This document shows, piece after piece, positions 9,784-20,000 of a stretch of 64,000 bases of DNA. The stretch comes from Echinicola shivajiensis. Its GTDB lineage: Bacteria; Bacteroidota; Bacteroidia; Cytophagales; Cyclobacteriaceae. Each line of letters opens with the position of its first letter. Within the stretch, counting starts at the first letter, position 1. The notes under the pieces are model-generated. The model had not been told where the DNA came from. It was given only the letters and a program-made list of their open reading frames with translations, and searched no databases. Where the stretch lies: assembly GCF_018642165.1 (NCBI RefSeq), contig NZ_JAHHZM010000001.1:806001-870000 (forward strand). Direction: 5' to 3'. A program made the position numbers and the translations under genes.

Positions 9784-11703
9784 ATGAAACATCTCAATCT
9801 GCTCGTCATTTTACTTCTGATGACTTCTTTCCGAACTTTTGGAGCAAATACAGATACCTTGGAAATCATCAGCCATGATAAAATCACCGTGGTTACTGAC
9901 CCCTCCAAAGGAGAAAAAAACTATACCAACTGGGCTGTTTTCCCGGAAAAAGATGAGGCCATACGCAAGATTATCATGAAGGTCAAGTTTGCCTGTCCTG
10001 ATAATATGCGATGTGCAGACTGGGATTACCTGGATCATATAACCATCAAAAGAATTGGTGGAGAGAACGGTGAAATGAAGGATTATGAGATTGGCAGAAT
10101 GCTGACTCCTTATGGGGGTGCTTTTGGAAAAGACTGGGAATTTGACTGGCAGGTAGATGTCACTGATTTTAGCCTTTTGCTAAGGGACAGTGTTGAGATT
10201 GAATATAAGCATACAGGATACGAACCTAATAATGACAGAGGCTGGAAAGTCACCCTAGCCTTTGACATCATCAAAGGCCAACCGGTAAGAGAACCTGTCT
10301 CTATCACCAAGGTTTACCAAGGAGCTTATAAATACGGTGACAAAGAAAATCCAATAGAAGAGGCTTTGAAGCCTGTAAGCATAAAAAAAGCCAGTGATGC
10401 TGCAATGGCCAGGATGCGCATTATCCAAACTGGCCATGGTATGGACCGACCAGATGGATGCGGGGAGTTTTGTAATAAATTCAGGGATTTCCTTCTAGAT
10501 GGAAAACTAGTTGCCAGCAGACAAATCTGGAAAGCATGTGGCAGCAATCCCCTTTACCCACAAGCGGGGACCTGGATTTTTGACCGAGCAAACTGGTGTC
10601 CAGGGAATTTGATCCAACCTGATATTTATGAATTTAAACTGGAAAATCCGGAACACACCGTTCAGCTGGCCATGGAAGATTATCAATCACCCAAACCAAG
10701 TGCCCAAGAGTTGATTTCGGCTTATGTGATCCAATACCAATCACCAAAAGAAAAAAATGATGTGGCTATTGAGGACATCATCATTCCATCAAACAAAGCC
10801 ATCCACAGCAGAATTAATCCAGCAGGCTTTGGTCCTACCATTGTGATTAAAAACAACGGACAATCTACTCTTAACAGTTTGGAAATTGCCCATGGACAAG
10901 CCGGCAATAAAGGCAATAAGTTTAATTGGAAAGGAGAACTTTTACCTGGCCAGACGGATACCGTACAAATGCCGGGGCTAATTCCACAAGAAGGTAAATT
11001 GAACTACCAGTTTTCTCTCAATAAACCTAATGGAAAAAAGGATGGCTATTCTGCAGACAATTTCCTTAGTGCTAATTATGACAAAGTACCCGTTCATAGC
11101 AATGATTTGATATTCTACCTCCAGACCAATAAAACTCCCGAGGACAACAATTTCAAAATTCTTGACCATACGGGAAAGATTATTGCGGAAAGAACTGCAG
11201 AAAGCCTTGTTGCGGATACCACTTATAAAGACAGTATTCACTTAGCCGCTGGCCAGTACCAATTATTATTGGAAGATAAAGCTGGAGACGGTCTGGAATT
11301 CTGGTATAAAACAAGAGCAGGTCGTGGAAAAGCAGCACTACTAAATGCAGAAGGGAAAATCATAAAGAGTTTTGATTCGGATTTCGGAAATGGGATTACC
11401 TATAATTTTGCAGTTGGTCCAAATCCAGAACCTATCGATCCACTACAGATTTCATTGGGAGTATTCCCTACCCGCGCCAAGGATTTCACCACATTCGACT
11501 TTCTTTCCAACAATCCTGAAGAAGTTATTATTAAGTTGGTCAAAGACCCTGGAGGTTTGGTAGTAGAGGAGCACACCTATAGGGATTTTAAGGAAGGCAA
11601 AATTACATTCGATTTAAGTAATTATTCCCAAAGCAGGTATTTCTTCCAAGTTTATGTTCAAGGAGAATTGATCTATAATAAGCGCCTTCGGGTAAGTGAA
11701 TAA
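9784..11703 (+). CDS. Peptide-N-glycosidase F-like deglycosylase
   Basis: A 639-residue secreted protein with signal peptide (cleavage near FGA at 19-21). The first about 330 residues resemble the two jelly-roll domains of Elizabethkingia PNGase F. The N-terminal domain has CADWDYLDHI, where an aspartate (D79 or D81) matches the region of the known catalytic Asp60. The second has TGHGMDRPDGCGEF, where E228 falls where Glu206 is expected, followed by QIWKACGSNPLYPQAGTW and FDRANWCPGN. PNGase F cleaves N-linked glycans from asparagine of glycoproteins. The residue matches rely on remembered PNGase F sequence. Residues 330-639 are extra, with a beta-rich region and a C-terminal segment resembling a secretion/sorting tail (YFFQVYVQGELIYNKRLRV). 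Confidence 0.82.
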   Translation: MKHLNLLVILLLMTSFRTFGANTDTLEIISHDKITVVTDPSKGEKNYTNWAVFPEKDEAIRKIIMKVKFACPDNMRCADWDYLDHITIKRIGGENGEMKDYEIGRMLTPYGGAFGKDWEFDWQVDVTDFSLLLRDSVEIEYKHTGYEPNNDRGWKVTLAFDIIKGQPVREPVSITKVYQGAYKYGDKENPIEEALKPVSIKKASDAAMARMRIIQTGHGMDRPDGCGEFCNKFRDFLLDGKLVASRQIWKACGSNPLYPQAGTWIFDRANWCPGNLIQPDIYEFKLENPEHTVQLAMEDYQSPKPSAQELISAYVIQYQSPKEKNDVAIEDIIIPSNKAIHSRINPAGFGPTIVIKNNGQSTLNSLEIAHGQAGNKGNKFNWKGELLPGQTDTVQMPGLIPQEGKLNYQFSLNKPNGKKDGYSADNFLSANYDKVPVHSNDLIFYLQTNKTPEDNNFKILDHTGKIIAERTAESLVADTTYKDSIHLAAGQYQLLLEDKAGDGLEFWYKTRAGRGKAALLNAEGKIIKSFDSDFGNGITYNFAVGPNPEPIDPLQISLGVFPTRAKDFTTFDFLSNNPEEVIIKLVKDPGGLVVEEHTYRDFKEGKITFDLSNYSQSRYFFQVYVQGELIYNKRLRVSE

Positions 11704-11724
11704 TTTTTCGATTCCCCATGTACC

Positions 11725-11760
11725 AATCCCTGAAGTTTGACATAGCTTCAGGGATTTTTA
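11725..11760 (+). terminator. Rho-independent terminator after the PNGase F-like gene
   Basis: An 11-base perfect stem (AATCCCTGAAG at 11725-11735 with CTTCAGGGATT at 11746-11756) followed by TTTATTTT. It marks the end of the deglycosylase transcript and separates it from the haloperoxidase-like gene. Confidence 0.8.
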
Positions 11761-11808
11761 TTTTAAGGAAACCAAAAACCTAAAAGAAACAAAACGAAAG
11801 TTTTAAGT

Positions 11809-11839
11809 TTTGATCAACCGTTATAATACAGTAACTTGC
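11809..11839 (+). promoter_or_regulatory. Candidate promoter of the haloperoxidase-like gene
   Basis: TTTG at 11809-11812, a 19-base spacer and TAACTTGC at 11832-11839 approximate the Bacteroidota TTTG/TAnnTTTG promoter. It falls 23 bases upstream of the ATG and just after a terminator, where a new promoter is needed. The last two bases of the -7 box deviate. Confidence 0.4.
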
Positions 11840-11861
11840 ACGGAAAACCTCAAATATAATT

Positions 11862-13187
11862 ATGGCAAAAAATATACTTCTACTTATTATTTCCACTTGC
11901 ATATTTTTCTCATGCAAGGACGATTCTCAATACAAAACAGCATTGCAGGACAACCAAGCATTGGTAGATGCTAACCGAAATATCACAGCGGTGATGGTCC
12001 ATGATATATTTTCGCCACCAGTATCCAGTAGGATTTATGCCTATTCTTCAATAGCAGCCTATGAGGTAACAGCACTAGCAGACCCTAACTATAAAAGTCT
12101 AATGGGCCAGCTAAATAGTTTTGAAGAAAAAACATTCAATGTTCCTGAAGAATGCCATTATCCTTTGGCCTCCTTGACAGCCTATTATAATGTGGCTAAA
12201 GCCTTGGTTTTTTCCGAGGAGCAAATTGACAGCTATACAGCCGAATTAATTGAAAAGGCCAATGCCTTGGGCATACCAGAATCTGTTCAGGAGAATTCGA
12301 TTAAACTAGGAAAAGAAATGGCACAGTATGTTCTTTCCTATGCCTCTGGAGACAATTATGGACCTACTCGTTCCTATTCCAAGTACACGGTTACTTCAGA
12401 AGCTGAAACCTGGAAACCTACTCCTCCAGCATATATTGAAGGAATTGAACCACACTGGAATCAAATAAGGCCTTTCACCTTGGACTCTGCCAGTCAGTTT
12501 AAACCTGCACCTCCCACTGCATTCGACACTAAAGAAGGCAGTGGCTTTTTCAGTGATGCCAAAGCCGTGATGGACGCAGGAATTAACCTTACAAAAGAGC
12601 AAAAAGACATCGCCATGTTCTGGGATTGCAATCCATACAAAATGAACATTAAAGGCCATGTAATGTTCGCAGACAAGAAGATCACTCCTGGTGGACACTG
12701 GATGGGAATTGCCGGCATTGCTGCTAAAACAAAGAATTTGAATTGGAAGGAAACTACAGAAGTAATGGCCCTTACTTCTATCTCCCTTTTTGATGCTTTT
12801 ATTTCTTGCTGGGATGAAAAGTACAGGAGTATCCTGATCAGACCTGAAACCTATATCAATCAATATATGGACAAGGATTGGACGCCTTTGCTTCAAACTC
12901 CTCCTTTTCCTGAATACACCAGCGGCCACAGTGTGGCTTCTAAGTCAGCTGCCATTGCCTTAACCCATTTATTGGGCAATGAAGTACATATCGTTGACTC
13001 AACAGAAGTAACTTATGGATTGCCTGTGAGAGAATTCAACTCTTTCAATCAAGCAGCTTCTGAAGCCGCCATCAGTCGTTTTTATGGAGGGATTCATTAT
13101 ATCCCTGCCATTGAAAACGGGGTTGACCAAGGAGAAAATGTTGGCAAACATGTTTTGTCCAGAGTAAAGACAAAGAATCAATCCTAA
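11862..13187 (+). CDS. Vanadium-dependent haloperoxidase / PAP2-superfamily lipoprotein
   Basis: A 441-residue lipoprotein (lipobox FFSCKDD, cysteine 18; the acidic CKDD suggests surface export). The three oxyanion-pocket motifs of vanadium haloperoxidases and class A acid phosphatases are present: K320 six residues before R327-P328, S354-G355-H356, and S405-R406 with H412. The acidic residue often four positions after the last histidine is alanine here. Family members oxidise halides with peroxide or hydrolyse phosphate esters, and sequence alone does not decide which. Several related proteins in this phylum sit near SusC/SusD genes without known substrate. It is probably a single-gene transcript. 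Confidence 0.85.
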   Translation: MAKNILLLIISTCIFFSCKDDSQYKTALQDNQALVDANRNITAVMVHDIFSPPVSSRIYAYSSIAAYEVTALADPNYKSLMGQLNSFEEKTFNVPEECHYPLASLTAYYNVAKALVFSEEQIDSYTAELIEKANALGIPESVQENSIKLGKEMAQYVLSYASGDNYGPTRSYSKYTVTSEAETWKPTPPAYIEGIEPHWNQIRPFTLDSASQFKPAPPTAFDTKEGSGFFSDAKAVMDAGINLTKEQKDIAMFWDCNPYKMNIKGHVMFADKKITPGGHWMGIAGIAAKTKNLNWKETTEVMALTSISLFDAFISCWDEKYRSILIRPETYINQYMDKDWTPLLQTPPFPEYTSGHSVASKSAAIALTHLLGNEVHIVDSTEVTYGLPVREFNSFNQAASEAAISRFYGGIHYIPAIENGVDQGENVGKHVLSRVKTKNQS

Positions 13188-13210
13188 GGGATTGATGAAT
13201 ATAAAAAATC

Positions 13211-13346
13211 AGGCTGTCCCATAAGTTTCCGTCATCGCGAATCCGATGAATATCGGAAGAAGCAATCTCCTCTTACGTATAATTAATATACTTCGAGATC
13301 ACTTCGTTTTACGCGTGATGACGGATTTCTTAATGTGAGACAGCCT
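13211..13346. repeat. Palindromic intergenic repeat (MITE/REP-like), bidirectional hairpin
   Basis: A 136-base element between two convergent genes. Its ends are inverted (AGGCTGTC at 13211-13218, GACAGCCT at 13339-13346) and flanked by A-run and T-run. Inside are a second inverted pair (CCGTCATCGCG near 13229 and CGCGTGATGACGG near 13312) and a small hairpin (TCCGAT-4-ATCGGA). No ORF is present. It looks like a dispersed palindromic repeat of Bacteroidota intergenic regions and could terminate transcription from both sides. Confidence 0.65.
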
Positions 13347-13371
13347 TTTTTATGCTACAAACCTTATGAAT

Positions 13372-14997
13372 TTAATATAGACCAAACTCAGCCAAATGAG
13401 TAAAGAAAACATCCTCGCCACTCTCATTATCATGTCCCTCCGTCACCGTAACTTTTATATACCTAAAAGTCTGAGCAGCTGAAAAATCAACAACATCTCT
13501 TGTTGAATCTCCAATATTAAATTCACCTAAATCTTCCCAAGAGTCTCCATCACTACTGATTTCCACTTCAACGGTCTTCACTCGCCCATTATATTTATCC
13601 AAACGCTGGCTAAAGACCATTCCTTCAGCAGTTTCTTCCTTACCTAGGTCAATGGTAAAATGATGTGGATAAGGGGGATTGCCCTGATACCACACAGAAT
13701 GCCAAAAAGTAGCCTCGTCCCCATCTTTAAGGTTGTCCACCGCACCTTTATTGGTACCACCGCCTACAAGCTCTTCTGAGGACACATCTATCACATTCCA
13801 AGCAGATTTCGGTAGCTCCATGATCTCTTTTAGTTCGACATCGATATTTGGCCTTCCATTTTCAAATTCATAGCCATACTTAAGTACAGTAAAGTTTCCA
13901 TTTTCGTGACAAAATCTCACTCTCATTTCAAAAGGGTATTGGTAAAACTCCTGATCTATCCCTTCCAAGGGCATACTAAAGGAAATGCTGTCCCCATTTA
14001 TGATATTTCTGCTTCCCCAAGTCACAGCATTATAATCCGCATCATTTTCATTGGTTTTAGGATCATTATAGACGATCGCTCCATTCACTGCAATATCTGA
14101 TTCAAACCTCCCGTTCACATAGAGATACTCATTATCAGCATTTATACGAATAGACTTAAGGCTAAAACCGAGATTGCCTTGATAGTGCTCACTACCATTG
14201 TCCTTGCTCATAACTTGGTTGTTGGCCAGAATCAGGGCATCGGCAAAGGTCAAGTGTACCCCATTAGGTTTTTTATTGATCTCATGATTTCCCCATGCCA
14301 TCATGGAGATAAAATCATCTGTAGCCTTGTGCTTATTGTGGGGTAAATTAAGCCCATGCCCTAGTTCATGAATGGTTCCACCTATCCAGTGCTCATCAGA
14401 TTGTCTGGAACCATCCTGCCAGTATTTCATATCAAAATTCTTATAATCAAGGGCATAGCACCATTTCCCCAGGCCATAAAAAGGCACTCCGCCAGCATCC
14501 CAACCATTTTCACCAGTACGGCTAGGCATAAAGACCAGGGTATGTGCACTAGCCTCCTCTTCTGGATGAGCATTAAAATACTCCCTGATTTCCTGACCTG
14601 CTTTTCCACCCCCACCGGAATAAGGATAATCGTCCTGTCCTCCCTTGCCTCTTATAACGATCACCTTAACATAGGAAGGATCATTTTCACTTTTCAGCAG
14701 GCCAAAGGTTGTTTCAGGAAACCCATAAGAGGCCATTTCCTTTTTGTACCAATCCTCCATATAAAGCATCACTCCTGATAATCGCTGATGATAATTCTCC
14801 AGTGGTTCAATATCTGAAGGCACAAAATACACTACATTTAAATTATAGTTATAATCTGAAACATAGTTGCCCAAATCAACCGGCTCTTCCTCTTCCTCCT
14901 CTTCAATAGGTTCAGGATCTGGCTCCATATCTTCTGTGGAACAGGCATTGAATAACAGGCCCAACAAAATGACCCAATAAACAAATATTCTTTTCAT
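13372..14997 (-). CDS. Metzincin-like metallopeptidase with C-terminal F5/8 type C domain
   Basis: A 541-residue lipoprotein (lipobox LLFNACSTED) with a glutamate-rich linker at 29-38. The catalytic domain has H210-E-L-G-H214-G-L-N217-L-P-H220, the extended zinc motif of metzincins with Asn in the usual Gly position, followed by a likely Met-turn (SMMAWG, M232/M233). Residues about 255-390 form a further beta domain. Residues about 400-541 are an F5/8 type C (discoidin-like, CBM32-related) module almost identical in pattern to those in the genes at 15044, 20589 and 34893. It probably cleaves a glycoprotein held by that module. It is last in a run of minus-strand genes, 46 bases after the DUF3472 gene. 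Confidence 0.82.
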   Translation of the reverse strand: MKRIFVYWVILLGLLFNACSTEDMEPDPEPIEEEEEEEPVDLGNYVSDYNYNLNVVYFVPSDIEPLENYHQRLSGVMLYMEDWYKKEMASYGFPETTFGLLKSENDPSYVKVIVIRGKGGQDDYPYSGGGGKAGQEIREYFNAHPEEEASAHTLVFMPSRTGENGWDAGGVPFYGLGKWCYALDYKNFDMKYWQDGSRQSDEHWIGGTIHELGHGLNLPHNKHKATDDFISMMAWGNHEINKKPNGVHLTFADALILANNQVMSKDNGSEHYQGNLGFSLKSIRINADNEYLYVNGRFESDIAVNGAIVYNDPKTNENDADYNAVTWGSRNIINGDSISFSMPLEGIDQEFYQYPFEMRVRFCHENGNFTVLKYGYEFENGRPNIDVELKEIMELPKSAWNVIDVSSEELVGGGTNKGAVDNLKDGDEATFWHSVWYQGNPPYPHHFTIDLGKEETAEGMVFSQRLDKYNGRVKTVEVEISSDGDSWEDLGEFNIGDSTRDVVDFSAAQTFRYIKVTVTEGHDNESGEDVFFTHLAEFGLY

Positions 14998-15043
14998 TGT
15001 TAATATGATTTAATATGAATAAAAACTAAAAAAATGCTTTGTA

Positions 15044-16858
15044 CTAGTATAGGCCCAGCTCAGCCACATGAACGAAGAAATCATCTTCAGTCCCATCATG
15101 ATGCCCCTCTGTAATGGTTAATTTGATATACCTGAAATTGGCCATTTCATCAAAATCAACAGCTCCTCCATCTAAAGGGATACTTAAAGCCCCCAATGAA
15201 GTCCAGTTATTATTATCTGAACTTACAGAAACACTTATTTTCTTCGGTCTGCCATTCTGCTTAGATCGATTCTGAATGATCAGCCCCTTGGCATTAACAC
15301 TTTCACCCAAGTCTAAACTAAGGAAGTGAGGGTAATCCGGTTGAGCTCCTGCCCATTGGCTGTGCCAAAAGGTTGCTGGGTTCTCATCAATGGCATCTTC
15401 AGCCCGACCATTTTCCGCTCCTTCACCAGAAGTCTCTTCGGATGAAAAATCAATCACAGACCATGCTGACTTTTCCATTGGAATCACTTGATTGGCAATA
15501 GCTTCATCCACACGATTATCTAATAAAGAAAGGTCAGCATCAGGTGCATTTGCCTGAATATCCCCCACACTTGTTTTCTGCTCCTCAGCATGAGTGTAAC
15601 CTCCAGAACTCATATAGAACAGATTGCTATTCCCTTGAGCCAAGCCTCCTGCATAATCATCCCTACCTTCTGGAACCCCATCTGTATGGGTCATCCTGGC
15701 CCTATTGAAATTAATCCAGTCTCCATTCACTTCTTTGCCCCACATATTATAATAATGGGCCATTCTCACTTCTTGGCCATTTCGGTTGCCAAAATTTTCC
15801 AAAAAGGAATAAAAACCATCAAAATACCTTTGCTCTTTGGGAGCCCTCCAAGTGGCCATATATTTCCAACCTTCAGCTTCTACATCCTTGAACCAAGCAG
15901 ACAACAATACCGTATTGTCATCATTTTTCCTTACGTTCATAATGAACTTGACAGGGACTGCTGTCTCCCAAGGATACTTCCAAAATGACTGCCCTCCAGT
16001 TCCCTCATTGCCAAAACCTCCTGCATAGACTTCTTCCCCTTTATCTACCAAAGTAACCAGGTCTTCTGGATTTACATCTTCTCTATCATCAGGAACATCT
16101 GAGCTATCCCAAACGGAAAAGAGCACCCTTCTTTCCGTGGCACTATTTACTTGAATCCCAAAATATCCCCTGTAAAAACCGATGCACATATAAAAGGTAT
16201 ACATAGGGTCTTGGCCTTCTGGAACATTGATTTCTCCATACAACCAATCATATTCCCGCGAAATCTGGTCACTAGGCTGGTAGCTCAAATGCACGGATGG
16301 AGAAGAAAGCCACTTCGCATATCTGGCTGAACCCTTTTCACTCTTAAATAGAAAGCTCTCTACTTCTGCTACCTCATCCCCAGTGGCAGTCACCGGATCA
16401 AGCTCAAACCGATAAAAACCTTTTTGGGTGACCTTTATGGTATCAAAAAACGCCTCCTGAAAGTCCCCCGTTCCCCTTACCGTTTTTCTAGATTCTTCCT
16501 TAAAATCAGCATCATTTGGGGAAGTGATTTTTAATTTAAAATCCGTTGCTTTTCCATCTGAAACTTTCAAAGAAAGCCCGGAAATATATTCGCCTGGTGT
16601 CAGCTCATAATACCCAACCAAACTATGATCGGTGGACTTCCAGTCAGATACCACATCCTCCTCAGCATCGGGATTGTACCTCATTGCTGGGTTATCAGCC
16701 TCCCAAGGCTCCATATAGGACTTGTTGGCTGGAACAATCAAGGTGTGATAACTTTTCTCTTTCTCGACATCTGAAGATACTGGCTCTACCTGCGCAGTGG
16801 AACAGGATGAAACTGCCAGTCCAATGGCCATAAAGGACAAAAAGTGGTTAAAATTCAT
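15044..16858 (-). CDS. DUF5077-DUF3472 lipoprotein with F5/8 type C domain
   Basis: A 604-residue protein with lipobox (LAVSSCSTAQ). About residues 37-170 match the DUF5077 pattern (DHSLVGYYELTPGEYISG), and about 190-375 match DUF3472 (GYFGIQVNSATERRVLFSVWD, EGWKYMATWRAPK). The C-terminal 140 residues are an F5/8 type C module (SSEETSGEGAENG, TFWHSQW). DUF5077-DUF3472 proteins are found in Bacteroidota polysaccharide-utilisation loci; no activity is established to my knowledge. The adjacent peptidase shares the same C-terminal module, so both may be displayed on the same ligand. Confidence 0.82.
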   Translation of the reverse strand: MNFNHFLSFMAIGLAVSSCSTAQVEPVSSDVEKEKSYHTLIVPANKSYMEPWEADNPAMRYNPDAEEDVVSDWKSTDHSLVGYYELTPGEYISGLSLKVSDGKATDFKLKITSPNDADFKEESRKTVRGTGDFQEAFFDTIKVTQKGFYRFELDPVTATGDEVAEVESFLFKSEKGSARYAKWLSSPSVHLSYQPSDQISREYDWLYGEINVPEGQDPMYTFYMCIGFYRGYFGIQVNSATERRVLFSVWDSSDVPDDREDVNPEDLVTLVDKGEEVYAGGFGNEGTGGQSFWKYPWETAVPVKFIMNVRKNDDNTVLLSAWFKDVEAEGWKYMATWRAPKEQRYFDGFYSFLENFGNRNGQEVRMAHYYNMWGKEVNGDWINFNRARMTHTDGVPEGRDDYAGGLAQGNSNLFYMSSGGYTHAEEQKTSVGDIQANAPDADLSLLDNRVDEAIANQVIPMEKSAWSVIDFSSEETSGEGAENGRAEDAIDENPATFWHSQWAGAQPDYPHFLSLDLGESVNAKGLIIQNRSKQNGRPKKISVSVSSDNNNWTSLGALSIPLDGGAVDFDEMANFRYIKLTITEGHHDGTEDDFFVHVAELGLY

Positions 16859-17011
16859 TTGTATTTAGGTTTATATTAGTGAAAATTTAATTCAAAAAAA
16901 CATCATTTACTGGTTTGAAATAGGCAATACTTTTCACTTAATCCCAAAATTCCACCTTTGAGAATCAAATTATGCTAAGACTATATAAGGGTTATTTATG
17001 CTCTTAAAATG

Positions 17012-20000
17012 CTAATGCTCTTGCTCAAACTGATTTGTACGGGAGACAGCTTTGTTCTTAAAAACCTGTACACTGTCATCATTTTTAGCTACAATAATAA
17101 GGTACTGATCACCCTTCAATTGGACTTTTACCATGTCCCTAATATCACCTGAAATATCCAATTCATTCACCATGGTTGGTTTGGTAGAAAAATTACCTTG
17201 CCCGTCATTTTTCAAGACTGTCCCTTTTGATGCATCATATTTACCCCATTCTACTCTGTTAGGGTAAAAATTACCCGCTATCAGTAAGTCCTCATACTGG
17301 CCATTGGTGATATTCACTTCTTCCGCACCAAAAACTGAAGAAAACTGTGCTTCTAAAGGAAGAGAAGTAGCAGCATATTTCCCTTGGCCATCACTCATCA
17401 CCACCATATTCTCTAAATAAGCTGCTTCTAGCACCTTAGCTTTGGCCAACTGTTCTGCACTTAACACATCCTCAATAGTAGCATCTGCATAATCCTCAAA
17501 GCGGATAAATTTTTTCTTTAAAATTGGCATCTGCTCGATCAGCTCATCCTTAGAGGCTATCGGATAACTCACTCCGTTGATATAGTAAGTAAGGATAGGA
17601 TCTATGGAACCATTACCATCAAAATCTCCCACATAAAGTCGCATAGGCTGATCCTTAGCTGCTTTAAACTGGGTATTCAAGCCCATGTTCCCCAAGATTA
17701 AATCGTCTTGACCGTCATTGTTCCAGTCCCCAACTTCCAAACTACAATACATCCCCGTCAAATTCTCCACTCCAAGCTTGGCTGATATTTCCTTGATCTC
17801 TTTGCCTGTAAAATCAAAAACCATAAGTGGCATCAACTCTCCTACAATGACCAATTCCTTAGCTTCATTTCCTGTCATATCCACCCAGGCTGCATCAGTG
17901 AGCATCCCCGGATTTTTCAATATTTCTGGGGTAATATCCACAAATTTCACTTTGCCTTCTTCAGAATCATTTCTCAACAAATAACTTCTAGGAGCAATAC
18001 CATAACTTCCTGAAGTCACCCTTCCACCAACAAAAAGATCCATATCTCCATCTTGGTCAAAGTCATTTGCAGTTACAGCAATAGCACTAGCCTTTAATTC
18101 TGGCAAGGCAGAACTATCCTTCTCAAACTTGCCTCCACCTAGGTTCAAATAAAGCCTATCCTGAAGCTGTGGAGCTCCTGTAACGAATTCATTCCCTCCA
18201 CTACAGATATACAGGTCTAAATCTCCATCACCATCGGCATCAAAAAACGCCATACCCAAATCTTCACTTTGCTTGTCTTCATTCCAGGGCTGGGAAGCTG
18301 CCTTTTTATATTGTCCTGAAACATTGGATAAAAACAACTGACCTGATTGACCAGCAGCGCCACCAATAAATACATCTTCGACACCATCACCATTCACATC
18401 GCCAGTTCCTATCTTTGGTCCCAACTTGGAAAGCTGTTGATGTAAAAGTCGCTCATTTTTGAAGTCAACATATTCATTTTCCTGATGTACAAAATCAATC
18501 CCAGAGGCTTGAGTGGCATCTTCTAACATTTCTTCAATCTCCCAACTTGGAGATAAATCCTCATTAGATTTTTTATCAGCATCTTTAATATCCAAAACTA
18601 GCAAGGTATCTGCGGAAAAATCCCTGATTAAGGTATGCTTACCGTTTGGCCAGCGAACTTCAAGGGCTTTCACATCTTGGTACTCTCCTAGTCCAAAGTG
18701 AAGCAAATTAGCCATTGAGGACTGGTAACCTCTTACTGGGAATAACTCCTGTATTTGGATTTCCTGACCAGTAGCCACCTTTACTTTCGCTCCAATGGCC
18801 CCTGGATTCGCTCCTTCACCCTTTAGTTTGATAGAAAGATAATGGTGCTTATTCAGGCTATTGCTATGGTTCTCATAAACAGATGCAGACTGATTAATAT
18901 GGTTGACTACAATGTCCAAGTCACCATCCAAGTCCAAATCCACATATACCGCCCCGTTTGAAATGGTTGGCTGATCAAATCCCCAATCAGTGGTTACATC
19001 TTTGAAGGTCAAGTCTCCTTCATTCTTATAAATATAATTATGGATTTTAGTAGCAGGGATTTGATTGACCAAACCAATCAAATCCGGTTCTTTTCCAGAT
19101 GCTCTGGCCTCTCTAGCAGCATTGGCATAAGTAAAGTTCAGAAAGTCCATATTGGTGAAATCCCTAAGGTAACCATTGGTCACGATCATATCCTTCCAGC
19201 CATCATTATCCAAATCGGCAAAAAGACCTGTCCAGCTCCAATCGGTATTGGACACCCCCGCAAGCTGACCTATTTCGCTAAATACAGGGTTTCCGTCAGC
19301 ATCTTCCCCACGATTCAGGTGAAGCATATTTCTCATATTCTGGTGATGGAATCCACTATCCACCAACAAATTATAGGTATTATAATTATCCGGTCCCTTA
19401 AGCAATTTTTGCCTTCTATTGTCCTCTGGCAACATATCTAGCGTAAGGACATCTATCCTGCCATCATTATTATAGTCGGCCAAGTCCCCTCCCATGGAGA
19501 ACTTGGACAAGTGATCAAAGGATTGCTTTGAACTTTCCTTAAAAGTGCCATCCTTTTGATTCAGGTAGAAAAAATCCTGCTCATTATAATCATTGGACAC
19601 ATAAATATCCACCCAGCCGTCTCCATTTACATCGCTGGTATAAAGTCCTAGACCGAAATTTAATCCACTACCATCCAACTTTGCGTCTTCACTTACTTCT
19701 GTAAATTTCCCTCCGTCGTTCCGATAAAGACGATTACCATACTGTGGATGTCGAGTACTACGTAACTGCGTAGTATTAAAAGTGGGATTATAAAATGTCT
19801 TTCCGTGATTCAGCAAAAACATATCCAAATCACCATCATTATCATAATCAAAAAAGCTGGCTTGGGTAGAAAATGTACCCACCGCATCAAGGCCAAATTC
19901 TTCGGCAGCCTCTCTAAAAGTCATATCTCCATTATTGAGATAAAGTTCATTTCTCCTTACCGGATTATCTCCTGGTCCAGAATAACAATAATAAATATCT

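Noticed and set aside
16878-16943. Inverted AGTGAAAA/TTTTCACT pair upstream of the DUF3472 gene
   Set aside because: The arms are about 50 bases apart and low in complexity, so chance is likely.
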